Below, in pieces: positions 8,438 to 18,274 of a stretch of DNA of 64,000 nt. The stretch is from the NCBI GenBank assembly GCA_012519055.1, contig JAAYQU010000047.1:31412-95411 (forward strand), in the 5' to 3' direction. The DNA is from Bacteroidales bacterium. Its GTDB lineage: Bacteria > Bacteroidota > Bacteroidia > Bacteroidales > Salinivirgaceae. The number at the start of each line of letters is the position of its first letter. The stretch's first letter is position 1. The translations under genes and the position numbers were made by a program. A model generated the notes under the pieces. The model searched no databases. It was not told the origin of the DNA and saw nothing but the letters and a program-made list of their open reading frames with translations.

Positions 8438-9346
8438 ATGTTTAAAACATTTATCCACAAATATATAGCAACAATTCTTGCAGTAACTATTTATTCCCTT
8501 TTACTTACAGGTTGCACAAAAAAAAGTCCTTATCCAGATTACTCTTTAATTGACGGAGATGTTTATTACAAACTAATAATGTTTGGAGACGAACGCAGTT
8601 TTCCTAAAGCAAGTGACTTTGTTACTATTGACATTGCATACAGGACAATGAATGATAGTCTATTTTTTATTGGTCGTCGTACACTGCAATTATCTGAACC
8701 TGAATTTCCGGGCTCAATAGATTACTGCTTTTTTGCACTTTCAGAACATGATAGTGCTTCATTTATAATCGATGCACAAGGATTATTCGAAAAAACATTA
8801 AGCGGAGAACTTCCTTCATTTTTAAGCCCCGGAGATGTTTTGAAAGTTGATATTAAAATGATAATCAAAAGAACAGAAGATCAATACAAACGCGAAAAAG
8901 AAGAGTTTTTAGCATGGATTAAAGATTTTGGAGAGTATGAGCGTACCGTTTTAGAGAATTTTATCGAACAACGCGATATTAAAATAAAACCCACAGAATC
9001 GGGCATGTACTTTATTCCACTAAAAAGTGGCAACGGTAAAAAAGTTGAACTCGGTGATATTGTTACGGTCAACTATGAAGGTAAATTTTTAAACGGTGAT
9101 TTCTTCGACTCTACAGTTGAACGACAGCAACCATTTGAGTGTGTATATGGTACTGAATGGCAGGTTATCAAAGGTTTGGAAGAGGCTATAGGAATGATGA
9201 GAGAGGGTGATAAAGCAGCAATTATTCTTCCTTCAGGATTAGCTTGGGGGTCTAAAGGCTCAAGTACAGGAATTATTCCACCGTTCACTTCTGTTATATA
9301 TGAAATAGATTTGGTATCTGTTCAACAAAGAGCAAACCGTTTATAA
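8438..9346 (+). CDS. FKBP-type peptidyl-prolyl isomerase, lipoprotein (1 of 3)
   Basis: This is a 302-residue lipoprotein with a hydrophobic leader and lipobox LLLTGC. A first, degenerate FKBP-like half covers about residues 35-145. A complete FKBP domain follows at about 185-298, with VTVNYEGKFLNGDFFDST, a GTEWQVIKGLEEAIGMMREG segment and the typical IIPPFTSVIYEIDLVSV end. It should catalyse cis-trans prolyl isomerisation in outer-membrane or periplasmic proteins. Two more FKBP genes follow directly. A TATTTTCG box 51 bases upstream of the ATG is similar to the -7 box but has one mismatch. Confidence 0.88.
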   Translation: MFKTFIHKYIATILAVTIYSLLLTGCTKKSPYPDYSLIDGDVYYKLIMFGDERSFPKASDFVTIDIAYRTMNDSLFFIGRRTLQLSEPEFPGSIDYCFFALSEHDSASFIIDAQGLFEKTLSGELPSFLSPGDVLKVDIKMIIKRTEDQYKREKEEFLAWIKDFGEYERTVLENFIEQRDIKIKPTESGMYFIPLKSGNGKKVELGDIVTVNYEGKFLNGDFFDSTVERQQPFECVYGTEWQVIKGLEEAIGMMREGDKAAIILPSGLAWGSKGSSTGIIPPFTSVIYEIDLVSVQQRANRL

Positions 9347-9488
9347 ACAACACTCTTTTACATATTGCTCAACCTATCCATGCATTTGTATTGCTTGAAT
9401 TTTCCATGTATATCAAAAATGAGTATTTTCGTAGGTTAATTTCTTAACGAAAGAAGATTAAAATAACTATAAATCAATTGATAAGCTT

Positions 9489-10346
9489 ATGCGTTCACTA
9501 ATTATCTTATTATCAACACTTTTGGTTTTTGCAGGTTGCAACAACAGCAATAGAAAAAGAACTCACGATAAAGGTTTTAAATATATAAACCACATAAAAT
9601 CTGAATATGGGCTAAGTCCAAGACCCACCGACATTGTAATATTAAATCTAAAAATCACCGCACCAAACGACTCTATCCTAGAAGAGGCTACAAACATAAC
9701 AATGCAAGTACAACAACCTGCACACAAGGGTGGCTCAATAGAAGATGCGCTTATGTTTATGCACCGCGGGGATTCTATATCATTTTTTATAAATGCCATA
9801 GATTTTTATACTTATTCTAAGCAAACCCCTGCACCACAGCACTTTAAAGAAAAAGATTTATTAAGATTTGATATTGGATTGGTTGATGTTATGAGCGTTA
9901 AAAAATTTGAAGAGATACGACGTACAAAACTATCATCAGGATTTTTGGAAGAGAGAGAGTTTTTAGAGGATTTCCTTGAAAAAGTATCAAAAAACAGAGT
10001 TGAACTTGACTCAATGCTTTACTATCTGCCCGAACGCAACGGGATAGGTCCAAAAATCGAAAAGGGCGACCTGATTACAATGAATTACATCGCCTATTTT
10101 ATTGATGGTAAGATATTTGCAAACACATATGCCAATAATTCTCCTTTTACAATCATTGTTGGCGATGAGGCTCTTATACCCGGACTAGAAATAGCACTTA
10201 TAGGATTACAAGAATACAGTAAAGGACGCGTCGTTATCCCCTCTTATCTTGCATACGGCTCAACAGGTATTAAGGACATGATACCACCGTTTTCTACTTT
10301 AGTATTTGATATTGAGATTATTTCAGTCTCAAAAAACAGAAAATAA
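9489..10346 (+). CDS. FKBP-type peptidyl-prolyl isomerase, lipoprotein (2 of 3)
   Basis: This 285-residue lipoprotein has the lipobox VFAGC after a 15-residue hydrophobic leader. Like the preceding gene it has a degenerate N-terminal FKBP-like half (about 35-140) and a recognisable C-terminal FKBP domain (about 190-282) with MNYIAYFIDGKIF, a LIPGLEIALIGL segment and the end MIPPFSTLVFDIEIISV. The usual D of the FDSS motif is replaced (IFANT), so activity may be reduced. This pattern resembles GldI-like FKBP lipoproteins. The next FKBP gene starts 10 bases downstream, suggesting an operon. The same TATTTTCG box as before gene 1 occurs at 9424-9431. Confidence 0.85.
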   Translation: MRSLIILLSTLLVFAGCNNSNRKRTHDKGFKYINHIKSEYGLSPRPTDIVILNLKITAPNDSILEEATNITMQVQQPAHKGGSIEDALMFMHRGDSISFFINAIDFYTYSKQTPAPQHFKEKDLLRFDIGLVDVMSVKKFEEIRRTKLSSGFLEEREFLEDFLEKVSKNRVELDSMLYYLPERNGIGPKIEKGDLITMNYIAYFIDGKIFANTYANNSPFTIIVGDEALIPGLEIALIGLQEYSKGRVVIPSYLAYGSTGIKDMIPPFSTLVFDIEIISVSKNRK

Positions 10347-10356
10347 ATAAAAGCTT

Positions 10357-11601
10357 ATGAAAATCAATGGCAAACCTATACCTATTCTCATTTTGTTGAT
10401 AATAGTACTTAATATCAATCTTCCAATTTTAACAAAAGCAAACGTAACAACAGATACACTATCAATTCCACAAAACAAAAAAGAGTATCGCAGTTGGTTA
10501 AAAACGTTTGAACGTTCAAAAAGCGGGCTTTATCATAAAACCATTATTCAAGGAGATGGCAAAACACCAAAAGCTGGTGATTTAGTGGTTGTTAATTACA
10601 AGGGCCTATTCAAAGACAACACGGAGTTCGATAACTCTGCAAATCATGGAAGACCATTAGAATTTAACATCGGCGTAGGACAAGTTATTGATGGCTGGGA
10701 CGAAGCCATTTTATTGATGAACGAAGGCTCGAAAATGTGGATTATTGTTCCTCCACACATTGGATATGGCAGTCGTGACAACGGTCCTATTCCTGCCAAC
10801 TCAACCCTATATTTTGAGATTGAGCTATTTAAAGTTGTGCCACAAACACCAATTGAACCTTTTAAAGTTGATAAAAAGGAATTTAAGACTACCAAATCGG
10901 GGATTAAATACGCCTTTATTGAAAACAACGATGGTGTCAAACCCGACAGCAATTACATTGTTACATTTCATTACACTGGCTATCTGCCTAACGGAAAGAT
11001 ATTTAGCTCATCGATACTATCTGAAGAACCTGAAAAACTTACAGTTGGAACAATATCAGCAATAAAAGGTCTGAATGAAGCCTTTATGTTGATGAGTCAA
11101 GGTTCTAAGGCGCGTTTTGTCATTCCATCAGCATTGGCTTATGGCGAAAAGGGTTATTACACCCTGATACCACCAAATACAGATTTGACATACGATATTG
11201 AGATGATTGAAGTAAAACAACCTCCAATAATCACTCCATATATATCTGATAACGACACTATTACATTAGAAAATGGTTTAAGATATATCCCTTTTCTCAC
11301 AACTAACGATAAACAACCAACCACTGGCAGTATTGTTGGTATTCATTATACGGGATATTTCGAAGATGGCAAGATATTTGATTCCAGTGTGTTACGGGAT
11401 CAACATATTATGTTTGTTGTTGATGAGGGGCACGTAATTCCAGGGATAAATGAAGCTATAAAAGAGATGCATATTGGCGAAAAAGCTCGAATACTTATAC
11501 CTTGGGATTTGGCTTATGGTGAAGAGGGAAATCCCCCTGTTATCGAACCAAAAACTAATCTGATATTTGATATTGAGTTACTTTTTATTGCAAATCAATA
11601 A
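10357..11601 (+). CDS. Triple-domain FKBP-type peptidyl-prolyl isomerase (3 of 3)
   Basis: The 414-residue protein has a signal peptide without a lipobox Cys, so it is probably soluble in the periplasm. It then carries three FKBP repeats: about 50-160 (VVNYKGLFKDNTEFDNS, IPANSTLYFEIELFKV), 175-285 (FHYTGYLPNGKIFSSS, IPPNTDLTYDIEMIEV) and 300-413 (IHYTGYFEDGKIFDSS, IEPKTNLIFDIELLF). Repeats 1 and 3 keep the FD of the active site; repeat 2 has lost it (IFSSS). It follows the second FKBP gene by 10 bases and precedes uvrA by 6, so uvrA may be read from the same transcript. Confidence 0.88.
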   Translation: MKINGKPIPILILLIIVLNINLPILTKANVTTDTLSIPQNKKEYRSWLKTFERSKSGLYHKTIIQGDGKTPKAGDLVVVNYKGLFKDNTEFDNSANHGRPLEFNIGVGQVIDGWDEAILLMNEGSKMWIIVPPHIGYGSRDNGPIPANSTLYFEIELFKVVPQTPIEPFKVDKKEFKTTKSGIKYAFIENNDGVKPDSNYIVTFHYTGYLPNGKIFSSSILSEEPEKLTVGTISAIKGLNEAFMLMSQGSKARFVIPSALAYGEKGYYTLIPPNTDLTYDIEMIEVKQPPIITPYISDNDTITLENGLRYIPFLTTNDKQPTTGSIVGIHYTGYFEDGKIFDSSVLRDQHIMFVVDEGHVIPGINEAIKEMHIGEKARILIPWDLAYGEEGNPPVIEPKTNLIFDIELLFIANQ

Positions 11602-11607
11602 CTTCTA

Positions 11608-14400
11608 ATGAGTCATAAAGACGACTACATAATAATTTCGGGAGCAAAAGTTCACAATCTTAAAAATATAAGCCTCGAAATTCCCAGAGATAAAATTATT
11701 GTTGTTACAGGCGTTTCGGGAAGTGGAAAATCATCGTTAGCATTCGATACACTTTATGCTGAGGGGCAGCGAAGATATGTAGAATCTTTATCGGCTTATG
11801 CCCGACAGTTCCTTGGAAAGATAAATAAGCCCGCCGTTGATTCCATTAAAGGCATTCCGCCCGCAATTGCCATTGAACAAAAAGTTGGTTCGAGCAATCC
11901 ACGCTCTACAGTTGGGACATCAACGGAGATATATGAATATCTAAGACTTCTGTTTGCACGCATAGGAAGAACATTCTCCCCTATTTCGGGCAAAGAGGTT
12001 TCAAGACACTCAGTTACTGATGTTGTCGATTATATAACCTCTCTGAATGAGGGAACGAGAGCTATGATACTCACTCCTATTCAAATTAAAAATGTTGAGG
12101 CGGATTTGAAATTGGTTTTAGCACATGGGTTCCAGCGAATTTTATCGGCAAATGAGGTAATTAATATCGAAGATCTTACAGATTATAGCCTAATAAACAA
12201 AAAGACAGATAGTTACGTCGTAGTTGACAGAGTAGTTGCTTCAACAGAAAAGGACAATATGTCGCGCATGGCCGATTCTGTTCAAACAGCTTTCGACGAG
12301 GGACACGGCAAATGTTCAATCTATATTCCAGAAACATCTCATTATCAGCATTTTTCAGACCGATTTGAACTTGACGGGATAGAGTTTGAACTTCCAACCG
12401 AACATCTTTTCAGTTATAACAGTCCTATGGGCGCATGCAAACGTTGTGACGGATACGGACAAACACTCGGAATAGACGAAAACTTGGTAATACCCGACAA
12501 AAGCTTGTCGATATATCAGGGTGCTATTGCCTGCTGGCGTGGCGAGGTTATGAAAGAGTTTAATAATCTGTTGATTAGCAACGCATCAAAATTCAATTTT
12601 CCAATTCACAAACCATACTTTGAACTTACAGACGAACAAAAGCGACTGCTTTGGACTGGTAACAAATATTTTGAAGGTATTAACAGTTTCTTTGAAATGC
12701 TTGAAAGAAACCTGTATAAAATACAGTATCGGGTAATGCTAAGTCGCTATCGTGGAAAAACAATTTGTCCTGACTGTTTGGGTTCACGACTACGGAAAGA
12801 GGTTAATTATGTGAAAGTTGGAGGTTATTCCCTACCCGACTTAATACAAAAACCTATCGAAGAGCTTGACAAAATTTTCAACAATTTAGTTCTAGATAAA
12901 CACGAACAGGTAATAAGCGAAAGGGTGCTACTGGAGATTAGAAACCGTATTGGTTTTCTTAAAGAAGTAGGTTTGGGTTACTTGACCTTAAATCGTCGTT
13001 CAGACACACTATCTGGTGGAGAAGCCCAGAGGATAAGGCTTTCGGCATCGTTAGGTTCTAATTTAGTCGGCGCACTATATATTTTGGACGAACCGAGCAT
13101 TGGGCTGCATTCAAGGGATACGCAACGTTTAATCAAAGTTCTGAAAAAACTCAGAAACTTGGGAAACACGGTCTTAGTTGTTGAGCATGACGAGGAGATA
13201 ATACAATCAGCTGATTATGTAATTGATATTGGTCCCGGTGCAGGTATTTTTGGCGGAAACTTGATTTTTGCAGGAGAGAAAGCCGATATTTTGAAGCAAG
13301 AAAACAGCCTTACAGCTGGTTATCTAAATAGAACATTGAAAATTGATATTCCCGCAAAAAGGCGACCGTTTAATAAAAGCATAAAAATTGTTGGCGCAAG
13401 GCACAATAACCTGAAAGGATTTGATGTAGATATACCTCTAAATGTATTAACAACAATTACAGGTGTTAGTGGCTCCGGAAAGTCATCACTTATAAAAGGT
13501 ATTTTTGTTCCTGCCCTGCAAATTGCATATAACGGGCACTCCGACTTTGTTGGACAACATATTAAAATTGAGGGAGATATTAAAACTCATAAAAGGGTTG
13601 AGTTTATTGACCAAAACCCGATTGGACGCTCATCGCGCTCAAACCCAGTTACTTATATAAAAGCCTACGATGATATAAGAAAACTATTTTCGGACCAACA
13701 GTTGGCTGTACAAATGCGCTTTAAACCTTCACATTTCTCATTCAATACCGATGGTGGTCGATGCGAAGCCTGTCAAGGAGAAGGTATTACTACTGTTAGT
13801 ATGCAATTTATGGCAGACGTCCAACTAGTTTGCGAGGAGTGTGGCGGTAAACGTTTTAAAGACGACGTTTTGAGCGTTAAATACAGAGGTAAATCAATTT
13901 ACGATGTACTTGAAATGACTGTTAGCGAAGCAATTGATTTTTTCAGTCAAGGAAAAAGTTCATTAGCTAAAAAAATTGCAAAAAACCTACAACCATTAGC
14001 CGATGTTGGTCTCGATTATGTGCATTTAGGACAATCATCATCGACGCTTTCGGGTGGTGAGAGTCAGCGAGTTAAGCTAGCTTCGTATCTTTCAAAAGAT
14101 TTGGGAGACGGTTCCGACACCATAATATTTGTTTTTGACGAACCCACTACGGGTCTTCATTTTCACGATATTAGCAAACTGTTAGCATCGTTCGACGCAC
14201 TTATAAAACACGGACACTCAATTGTTGTAGTTGAGCATAATTTAGAAGTAATTAAATCATCTGATTGGGTTATTGATTTAGGTCCCGAGGGTGGCGAAAA
14301 GGGCGGGAATATTGTTGTTTGTGGTACTCCTGAACAGGTTGCGATGTGTGACAAATCATATACGGGACATTTTTTGAAAGAGAGACTAATAGGCAATTAG
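11608..14400 (+). CDS. uvrA: UvrA, excinuclease ABC subunit A
   Basis: The 930-residue protein is a full-length UvrA. It has two ABC ATPase modules with Walker [10 protein letters not shown] at residues ~35 and ~619. ABC signatures are [12 protein letters not shown] and [12 protein letters not shown]. Zinc-finger CxxC pairs occur in CKRCDGYG with CPDCLGSR, and in CEACQGEG with CEECGGKRF. UvrA dimers find bulky DNA lesions and load UvrB in nucleotide excision repair. The final codons and the stop overlap an AATTAGCAATTAAC-type repeat (from about 14392). Other Bacteroidota often have a second UvrA elsewhere, so this may be one of two. Confidence 0.96.
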   Translation: MSHKDDYIIISGAKVHNLKNISLEIPRDKIIVVTGVSGSGKSSLAFDTLYAEGQRRYVESLSAYARQFLGKINKPAVDSIKGIPPAIAIEQKVGSSNPRSTVGTSTEIYEYLRLLFARIGRTFSPISGKEVSRHSVTDVVDYITSLNEGTRAMILTPIQIKNVEADLKLVLAHGFQRILSANEVINIEDLTDYSLINKKTDSYVVVDRVVASTEKDNMSRMADSVQTAFDEGHGKCSIYIPETSHYQHFSDRFELDGIEFELPTEHLFSYNSPMGACKRCDGYGQTLGIDENLVIPDKSLSIYQGAIACWRGEVMKEFNNLLISNASKFNFPIHKPYFELTDEQKRLLWTGNKYFEGINSFFEMLERNLYKIQYRVMLSRYRGKTICPDCLGSRLRKEVNYVKVGGYSLPDLIQKPIEELDKIFNNLVLDKHEQVISERVLLEIRNRIGFLKEVGLGYLTLNRRSDTLSGGEAQRIRLSASLGSNLVGALYILDEPSIGLHSRDTQRLIKVLKKLRNLGNTVLVVEHDEEIIQSADYVIDIGPGAGIFGGNLIFAGEKADILKQENSLTAGYLNRTLKIDIPAKRRPFNKSIKIVGARHNNLKGFDVDIPLNVLTTITGVSGSGKSSLIKGIFVPALQIAYNGHSDFVGQHIKIEGDIKTHKRVEFIDQNPIGRSSRSNPVTYIKAYDDIRKLFSDQQLAVQMRFKPSHFSFNTDGGRCEACQGEGITTVSMQFMADVQLVCEECGGKRFKDDVLSVKYRGKSIYDVLEMTVSEAIDFFSQGKSSLAKKIAKNLQPLADVGLDYVHLGQSSSTLSGGESQRVKLASYLSKDLGDGSDTIIFVFDEPTTGLHFHDISKLLASFDALIKHGHSIVVVEHNLEVIKSSDWVIDLGPEGGEKGGNIVVCGTPEQVAMCDKSYTGHFLKERLIGN

Positions 14401-14433
14401 CAATTAACAATGTGCAATTAACAATTATCAATT
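14393..14433 (+). repeat. AATTAGCAATTAAC-type intergenic repeat, left copy
   Basis: GCAATTAGCAATTAACAATG is followed by a degenerate second copy. It begins inside the last codons of uvrA and supplies its stop. A similar repeat in the opposite orientation is at 15058-15098, so the two flank the AlaX-like gene. Confidence 0.6.
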
Positions 14434-14434
14434 T

Positions 14435-14878
14435 ATGAGCGAGAAAAACTATTATCCCCCAATGCATACTGTCGAGCATGTTTTAAATCAAACCATGGTT
14501 AGAATGTTTAATTGTGGTAGGTCATTTAATGCACACATAGAGCGAAAAAAATCGAAATGCGATTATCGCCTCTCCTCTCCCATTACAGATAAGCAAGTTA
14601 AAGAGATAGAGCGAGTTGTAAACGAGGAGTTAAGTAAAAACCACTCTGTTACCGAACAGTTCGTAACACTTGAAGAGGCGAAAAAGTTTGTCGATACATC
14701 AAAACTTCCCGAAGATGTTGGCGAGACAATTAGAATAGTATCTATCGGCGATTACGACCATTGTGCCTGCATTGGACCGCATGTATCAAACACCTCCGAA
14801 ATAAGAACGTTCACAATTACAACATATTCGTGGGAAAATGGTATTTTAAGATTGAGGTTTAAAATTACAGAAAATTAA
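14435..14878 (+). CDS. AlaX-like tRNA-editing (SAD) domain protein
   Basis: The 147-residue protein has the metal site of the second additional domain of AlaRS/ThrRS and of free-standing AlaX. HTVEH (His11, His15) lies near the N-terminus and C-x3-H (Cys112, His116) in CACIGPH near residue 114. These four ligands bind zinc in the family and hydrolyse mischarged aminoacyl-tRNA, usually Ser-tRNA(Ala) or Ser-tRNA(Thr). No synthetase is attached. Flanking repeats at 14393-14433 and 15058-15098 have opposite orientations. The substrate cannot be told from sequence. Confidence 0.75.
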   Translation: MSEKNYYPPMHTVEHVLNQTMVRMFNCGRSFNAHIERKKSKCDYRLSSPITDKQVKEIERVVNEELSKNHSVTEQFVTLEEAKKFVDTSKLPEDVGETIRIVSIGDYDHCACIGPHVSNTSEIRTFTITTYSWENGILRLRFKITEN

Positions 14879-14922
14879 TGGCGGTGTCTTATAATTGTTA
14901 ATTGCTTCCACCTGCCTTTGTC

Positions 14923-14940
14923 ACCCCTTCGGGGTTTTAT
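14923..14940 (+). terminator. Possible short terminator after the AlaX-like gene
   Basis: The stem ACCCC / GGGGT has a TTC loop followed by TTT. The stem is only 5 bp, so the call is weak. Confidence 0.35.
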
Positions 14941-15057
14941 TGCCCTTTATCTTAATTGGGGTATATCATTTAACCACACCAAAAAATACAAGTCAGGACA
15001 TACATCAACCCATTCCACAACTTAAAAGTCGTTGCTATTAATCTGACAATCACCTCA

Positions 15058-15098
15058 TTAATTGCTAATTGCTAATTGTTAATTGATAATTGTTACAA
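15058..15098 (-). repeat. AATTAGCAATTAAC-type intergenic repeat, right copy (inverted)
   Basis: TTAATTGCTAATTGCTAATT is followed by TGTTAATTGATAATTG. It is the reverse complement of the element at 14393-14433, with variation, and lies against the 3' end of the cardiolipin synthase gene. Confidence 0.6.
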
Positions 15099-16571
15099 TA
15101 ACGGGCTGGCAATACGAGCAATATTGGCCTTAAACTTATTCATAACTGGTCTCTTAGTCCACTCATCAAGATATATCAACTCGCTATCTTTCAAATCTTC
15201 AAAAAACCAATAAGTTAATTCTGAGGTAACAACAGGATCGTAAATCAACGCATTAACTTCGAAATTTTGGCTAAAGCTTCTATAATCCATATTGGCTGTT
15301 CCGATTGAACAAAACGCGTCGTCCACCATAATTATCTTACTGTGATTAAATCCTTTACGGTATATATAAACCTCTATTCCAGCCTCAAGCAACTCATTTA
15401 CAAAAGAGAGTGTTGCAAAATAGACAAACTTAGAATCACTTATTCCTGGTATTAAAATTTTAACATCTATGCCACTAAGAGCAGCTGTTTTAAGTGCAGT
15501 TAAAATACTTTCATTTGGAATAAAATATGGCGTTGATATATATACGTTTTTTCGCGCCAAAGTGATTGAAGTAAAATAAGCCTGCATAATGCTAGCCCAG
15601 TCAGAGTCGGGTCCTGACGCAACTATTTGAACTAATGTTTTGTCGTCTATCAAGGGTTCGGGGAAATAGATAGGGTCGTCTAACAGCTCTTTTTTCAAGA
15701 AATACCAATCTGTAGCAAAAATTATTTGCAGTGCGACAGCAGCCTGACCCTCTGTCATCATATGTGTATCGCGCCAAAATGGTATTTTGCTATTGCCATG
15801 TATATAGTGGTCGGCAATATTTATCCCACCAACAAAACCCACTCTACCATCGACAACTGTAATTTTTCTATGATTACGGTAATTGATTTTTCTTGTAAGA
15901 ATTGGGAAACTTACAGGCATAAAACAGGCAAACTCAATACCATGCTTCTCCAACTCTCTGATAAACTGCTTTTTAAGTTTCCAACTACCAACATCATCAT
16001 ATATTATTTTTACTTTCACACCCTCGTCTGCTTTTTTTATTAGAATATTACCAAGCTCTTTTCCAATATTGTCGGACTCCAGTATGTAATACTCAAGGTG
16101 TATATGATGTTTAGCTTTTTTCATTGCTTTAAACATAGCCCTGAACTTTTCGTCCCCGTTATTAAGAATCGAAACCTTGTTAATATTTGTTAAAATCGCC
16201 TTGCTATTACGAAGTAACAGTCTAACTATCTTGGTTTTATCTTCAATATATGGATCGTGAATATAGGTTTTCTCAGCCAAGTCGCTTAATTGTTCAGCGC
16301 TGAGTTCTTCGAGCTTAATAAAGTCAACCAATCCTTTTCGACTAAAAATTTTCTGTTTTCTGTAGTTTTGTCCGAACACTAAGTAAAAAACTATTCCCAC
16401 AACGGGGACTAGAATTAAAACCAGTATCCACGACATTGTTTTGTGTGGCGAACGATTTTGACTTATAATAATGATTGCCGTAGCAATAACTGTAATTACA
16501 TAAACTAAAGTGATAACATTGCCTATGTTTGACCAAAAATTTGGTAAATTTTCTATAATATTATCAAACAT
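15093..16571 (-). CDS. cls: Cardiolipin synthase
   Basis: The 492-residue protein has two N-terminal membrane helices (about 15-37 and 45-68) and two phospholipase-D motifs: HRKITVVD (His234, Lys236, Asp241) and HSKIIMVD near residue 410. This is the ClsA-type layout. It joins two phosphatidylglycerol molecules into cardiolipin, or makes it from PG and another phospholipid, at the inner membrane. It is the last gene of a minus-strand run (prmA, large protein, rsmE, DUF4159, GT9, cls) and lies 26 bases after the glycosyltransferase. Confidence 0.93.
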   Translation of the reverse strand: MFDNIIENLPNFWSNIGNVITLVYVITVIATAIIIISQNRSPHKTMSWILVLILVPVVGIVFYLVFGQNYRKQKIFSRKGLVDFIKLEELSAEQLSDLAEKTYIHDPYIEDKTKIVRLLLRNSKAILTNINKVSILNNGDEKFRAMFKAMKKAKHHIHLEYYILESDNIGKELGNILIKKADEGVKVKIIYDDVGSWKLKKQFIRELEKHGIEFACFMPVSFPILTRKINYRNHRKITVVDGRVGFVGGINIADHYIHGNSKIPFWRDTHMMTEGQAAVALQIIFATDWYFLKKELLDDPIYFPEPLIDDKTLVQIVASGPDSDWASIMQAYFTSITLARKNVYISTPYFIPNESILTALKTAALSGIDVKILIPGISDSKFVYFATLSFVNELLEAGIEVYIYRKGFNHSKIIMVDDAFCSIGTANMDYRSFSQNFEVNALIYDPVVTSELTYWFFEDLKDSELIYLDEWTKRPVMNKFKANIARIASPLL

Positions 16572-16597
16572 AGTCTTACAGTATTATCAATTAAGTC

Positions 16598-17596
16598 CTA
16601 ACTGTCGGGAACACAATCAAGCAACTGCTTGATTGATATTTTTTGAGCGCAATCAAAGTGCTTTTCTGGACACTGCTTTCGTCCATGAAGTCCACAAGGA
16701 CGACAAGAAAGATTTTCGGTAACCTCGACAACTTTACCGTTGTTACCGACCGGACCAAAACCAAAATAGGGTACAGTACTACAAAAAACAGCTGTAACAG
16801 GTGCATTTGTTGCGCTGCAAATATGCAACGGTGCCGAATCGTTAACAAAATTCATAACAGCATCTTTAACTAACGCCGCCGACTCTATCAATGATAGTTG
16901 ACCGCATAAATTAACAACGTTGCTATTAGTTTTTTCAACGATTTTTTGACATAGTTCAAAATCACCGCTACTACCAATCAGATAAACGCGAATATCCTTG
17001 TTTAAGCTGTTTATCAATTCAATCCATTTGTTTTCGGGAAATTGTTTTGTAAACCAAACAGATGCTGGAGCTATACAAATATATTTTTGATTTTTATATT
17101 TTCTAACGTTATAATCAGCTTTTTCAGTTATATAAAGCTTAGGTTTGGCAGCGTGACCATCAGTAATAAACTCGATAAGTTTTTGGTTTCTATCAATCTC
17201 ATGTTCTCCTGCAATCTCGTGCTCAGCTTTGTTTTGAAAGAAAAATGACAATGGATTTTTCTTAAATCCGCTTTTTATTGGTGCACTTGACATAGTTGTT
17301 ATCAGACCTGTGCTAAAAAAACGCTGTACATTTACTACAATGTCATATTTTCTTCTCCTAACTTTGCGAATAACAGTAAAAAGCGACCTGTATTTTTTCT
17401 TTGCTTTATTCCACATAAGAACTCTGCCTACGTTTGGATTGGTATTGAAAATTGATTCATTTCCTTTCCGTACTAAAACATCAATCTTTGTTGTTGGGTA
17501 AAAAGATTTTAATTTTTCAATCAAAGCTGTTGCTAATATTGCATCGCCGATAAAAGCTGTCTGAATAATCAATATTTTATTGAAATTTTTCCTCAT
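16598..17596 (-). CDS. Glycosyltransferase family 9 (heptosyltransferase-like)
   Basis: The 332-residue protein starts KILIIQTAFIGDAILATALIEKL, the classic GT9 N-terminus (the xxGDxxxxTPL type). It has a C-terminal half with CIAPASVWFTKQFPENKW and FVNDSAPLHICSATNAPVTA, the nucleotide-sugar binding part. GT9 enzymes add ADP-heptose or related sugars to the lipopolysaccharide core in the cytoplasm. A Cys cluster in SCRPCGLHGRKQCPEKHFDC near the C-terminus is common in this subfamily. It starts 3 bases after the DUF4159 gene ends, so the two are likely cotranscribed. Confidence 0.9.
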   Translation of the reverse strand: MRKNFNKILIIQTAFIGDAILATALIEKLKSFYPTTKIDVLVRKGNESIFNTNPNVGRVLMWNKAKKKYRSLFTVIRKVRRRKYDIVVNVQRFFSTGLITTMSSAPIKSGFKKNPLSFFFQNKAEHEIAGEHEIDRNQKLIEFITDGHAAKPKLYITEKADYNVRKYKNQKYICIAPASVWFTKQFPENKWIELINSLNKDIRVYLIGSSGDFELCQKIVEKTNSNVVNLCGQLSLIESAALVKDAVMNFVNDSAPLHICSATNAPVTAVFCSTVPYFGFGPVGNNGKVVEVTENLSCRPCGLHGRKQCPEKHFDCAQKISIKQLLDCVPDS

Positions 17597-17599
17597 ATT

Positions 17600-18250
17600 C
17601 TAATGATTAAAAACATATTGAATAATATTTGCTCCCATTTTAAGAGCCTTTTCGCGCGTTTCGGGAGAGTTATTGTGAACTTCGGGTGATTCCCAACCAT
17701 CACTAATATCTGATTCATATGTGTAATATACAACTAATCTATTGTTTACAAATATACCAAATCCTTGCGGAGGTTTGTTATCGTGCTCGTGAATTTTTGG
17801 CAAGCCTTTTGGAAACTTATACTTTTGATTGTATATCGGGTGACTTATGGGCAGTTCAACTAAAGGATTGTCTGGAAAAACTTTTACTATCTCGCGCCTA
17901 AAAAATGGGTCGAGTCCATAATTATCATCAACGTGCAAAAAACCTCCAGATTCCAAATATAACCTTAGATTTTTAACATCGGAAGGAGAAAAAACCACAT
18001 TGCCGTGACCTGTCATGTGAACAAATGGATATTCGAAAATTTGAGAGCTACCCACCTCAACCTCATCATGTTGCGGATTAATATTTGTACCTAAATTTTT
18101 GTTACAAAAATCAATTAGATTTGGCAAGGCGGTAGGGTCAGCGTACCAGTCTCCTCCTCCGCCATACTTCAATAGTGCAATTTTTAAAGGATAATCCTGA
18201 CTATATGAATATGTTGTAATTAAAATAAGTATCAAAAACAGATTTCTCAT
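17600..18250 (-). CDS. DUF4159 domain exported protein
   Basis: The 216-residue protein has a short signal peptide (MRNLFLILILITTYSYSQ) and a DUF4159 domain for the rest. Typical motifs are GGGGDWYADPTALPNL, the FVHMTGHGNVVFS segment, the GGFLHVDDNYGLDPFFRREI segment, and a final GANIIQYVFNH. The fold resembles class-I glutamine amidotransferase-like/ThuA proteins, and its role in the periplasm is unknown. It sits between rsmE (gap of 24 bases) and the GT9 gene (gap of 3 bases), an order I recall from other Bacteroidota. Confidence 0.87.
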   Translation of the reverse strand: MRNLFLILILITTYSYSQDYPLKIALLKYGGGGDWYADPTALPNLIDFCNKNLGTNINPQHDEVEVGSSQIFEYPFVHMTGHGNVVFSPSDVKNLRLYLESGGFLHVDDNYGLDPFFRREIVKVFPDNPLVELPISHPIYNQKYKFPKGLPKIHEHDNKPPQGFGIFVNNRLVVYYTYESDISDGWESPEVHNNSPETREKALKMGANIIQYVFNH

Positions 18251-18274
18251 AATAAGTAGTTCACTTTTAAATAG

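Noticed and set aside
15726..16043. 105-codon plus-strand frame inside cls.
   Set aside because: It overlaps the phospholipase-D core of a clear gene on the other strand.
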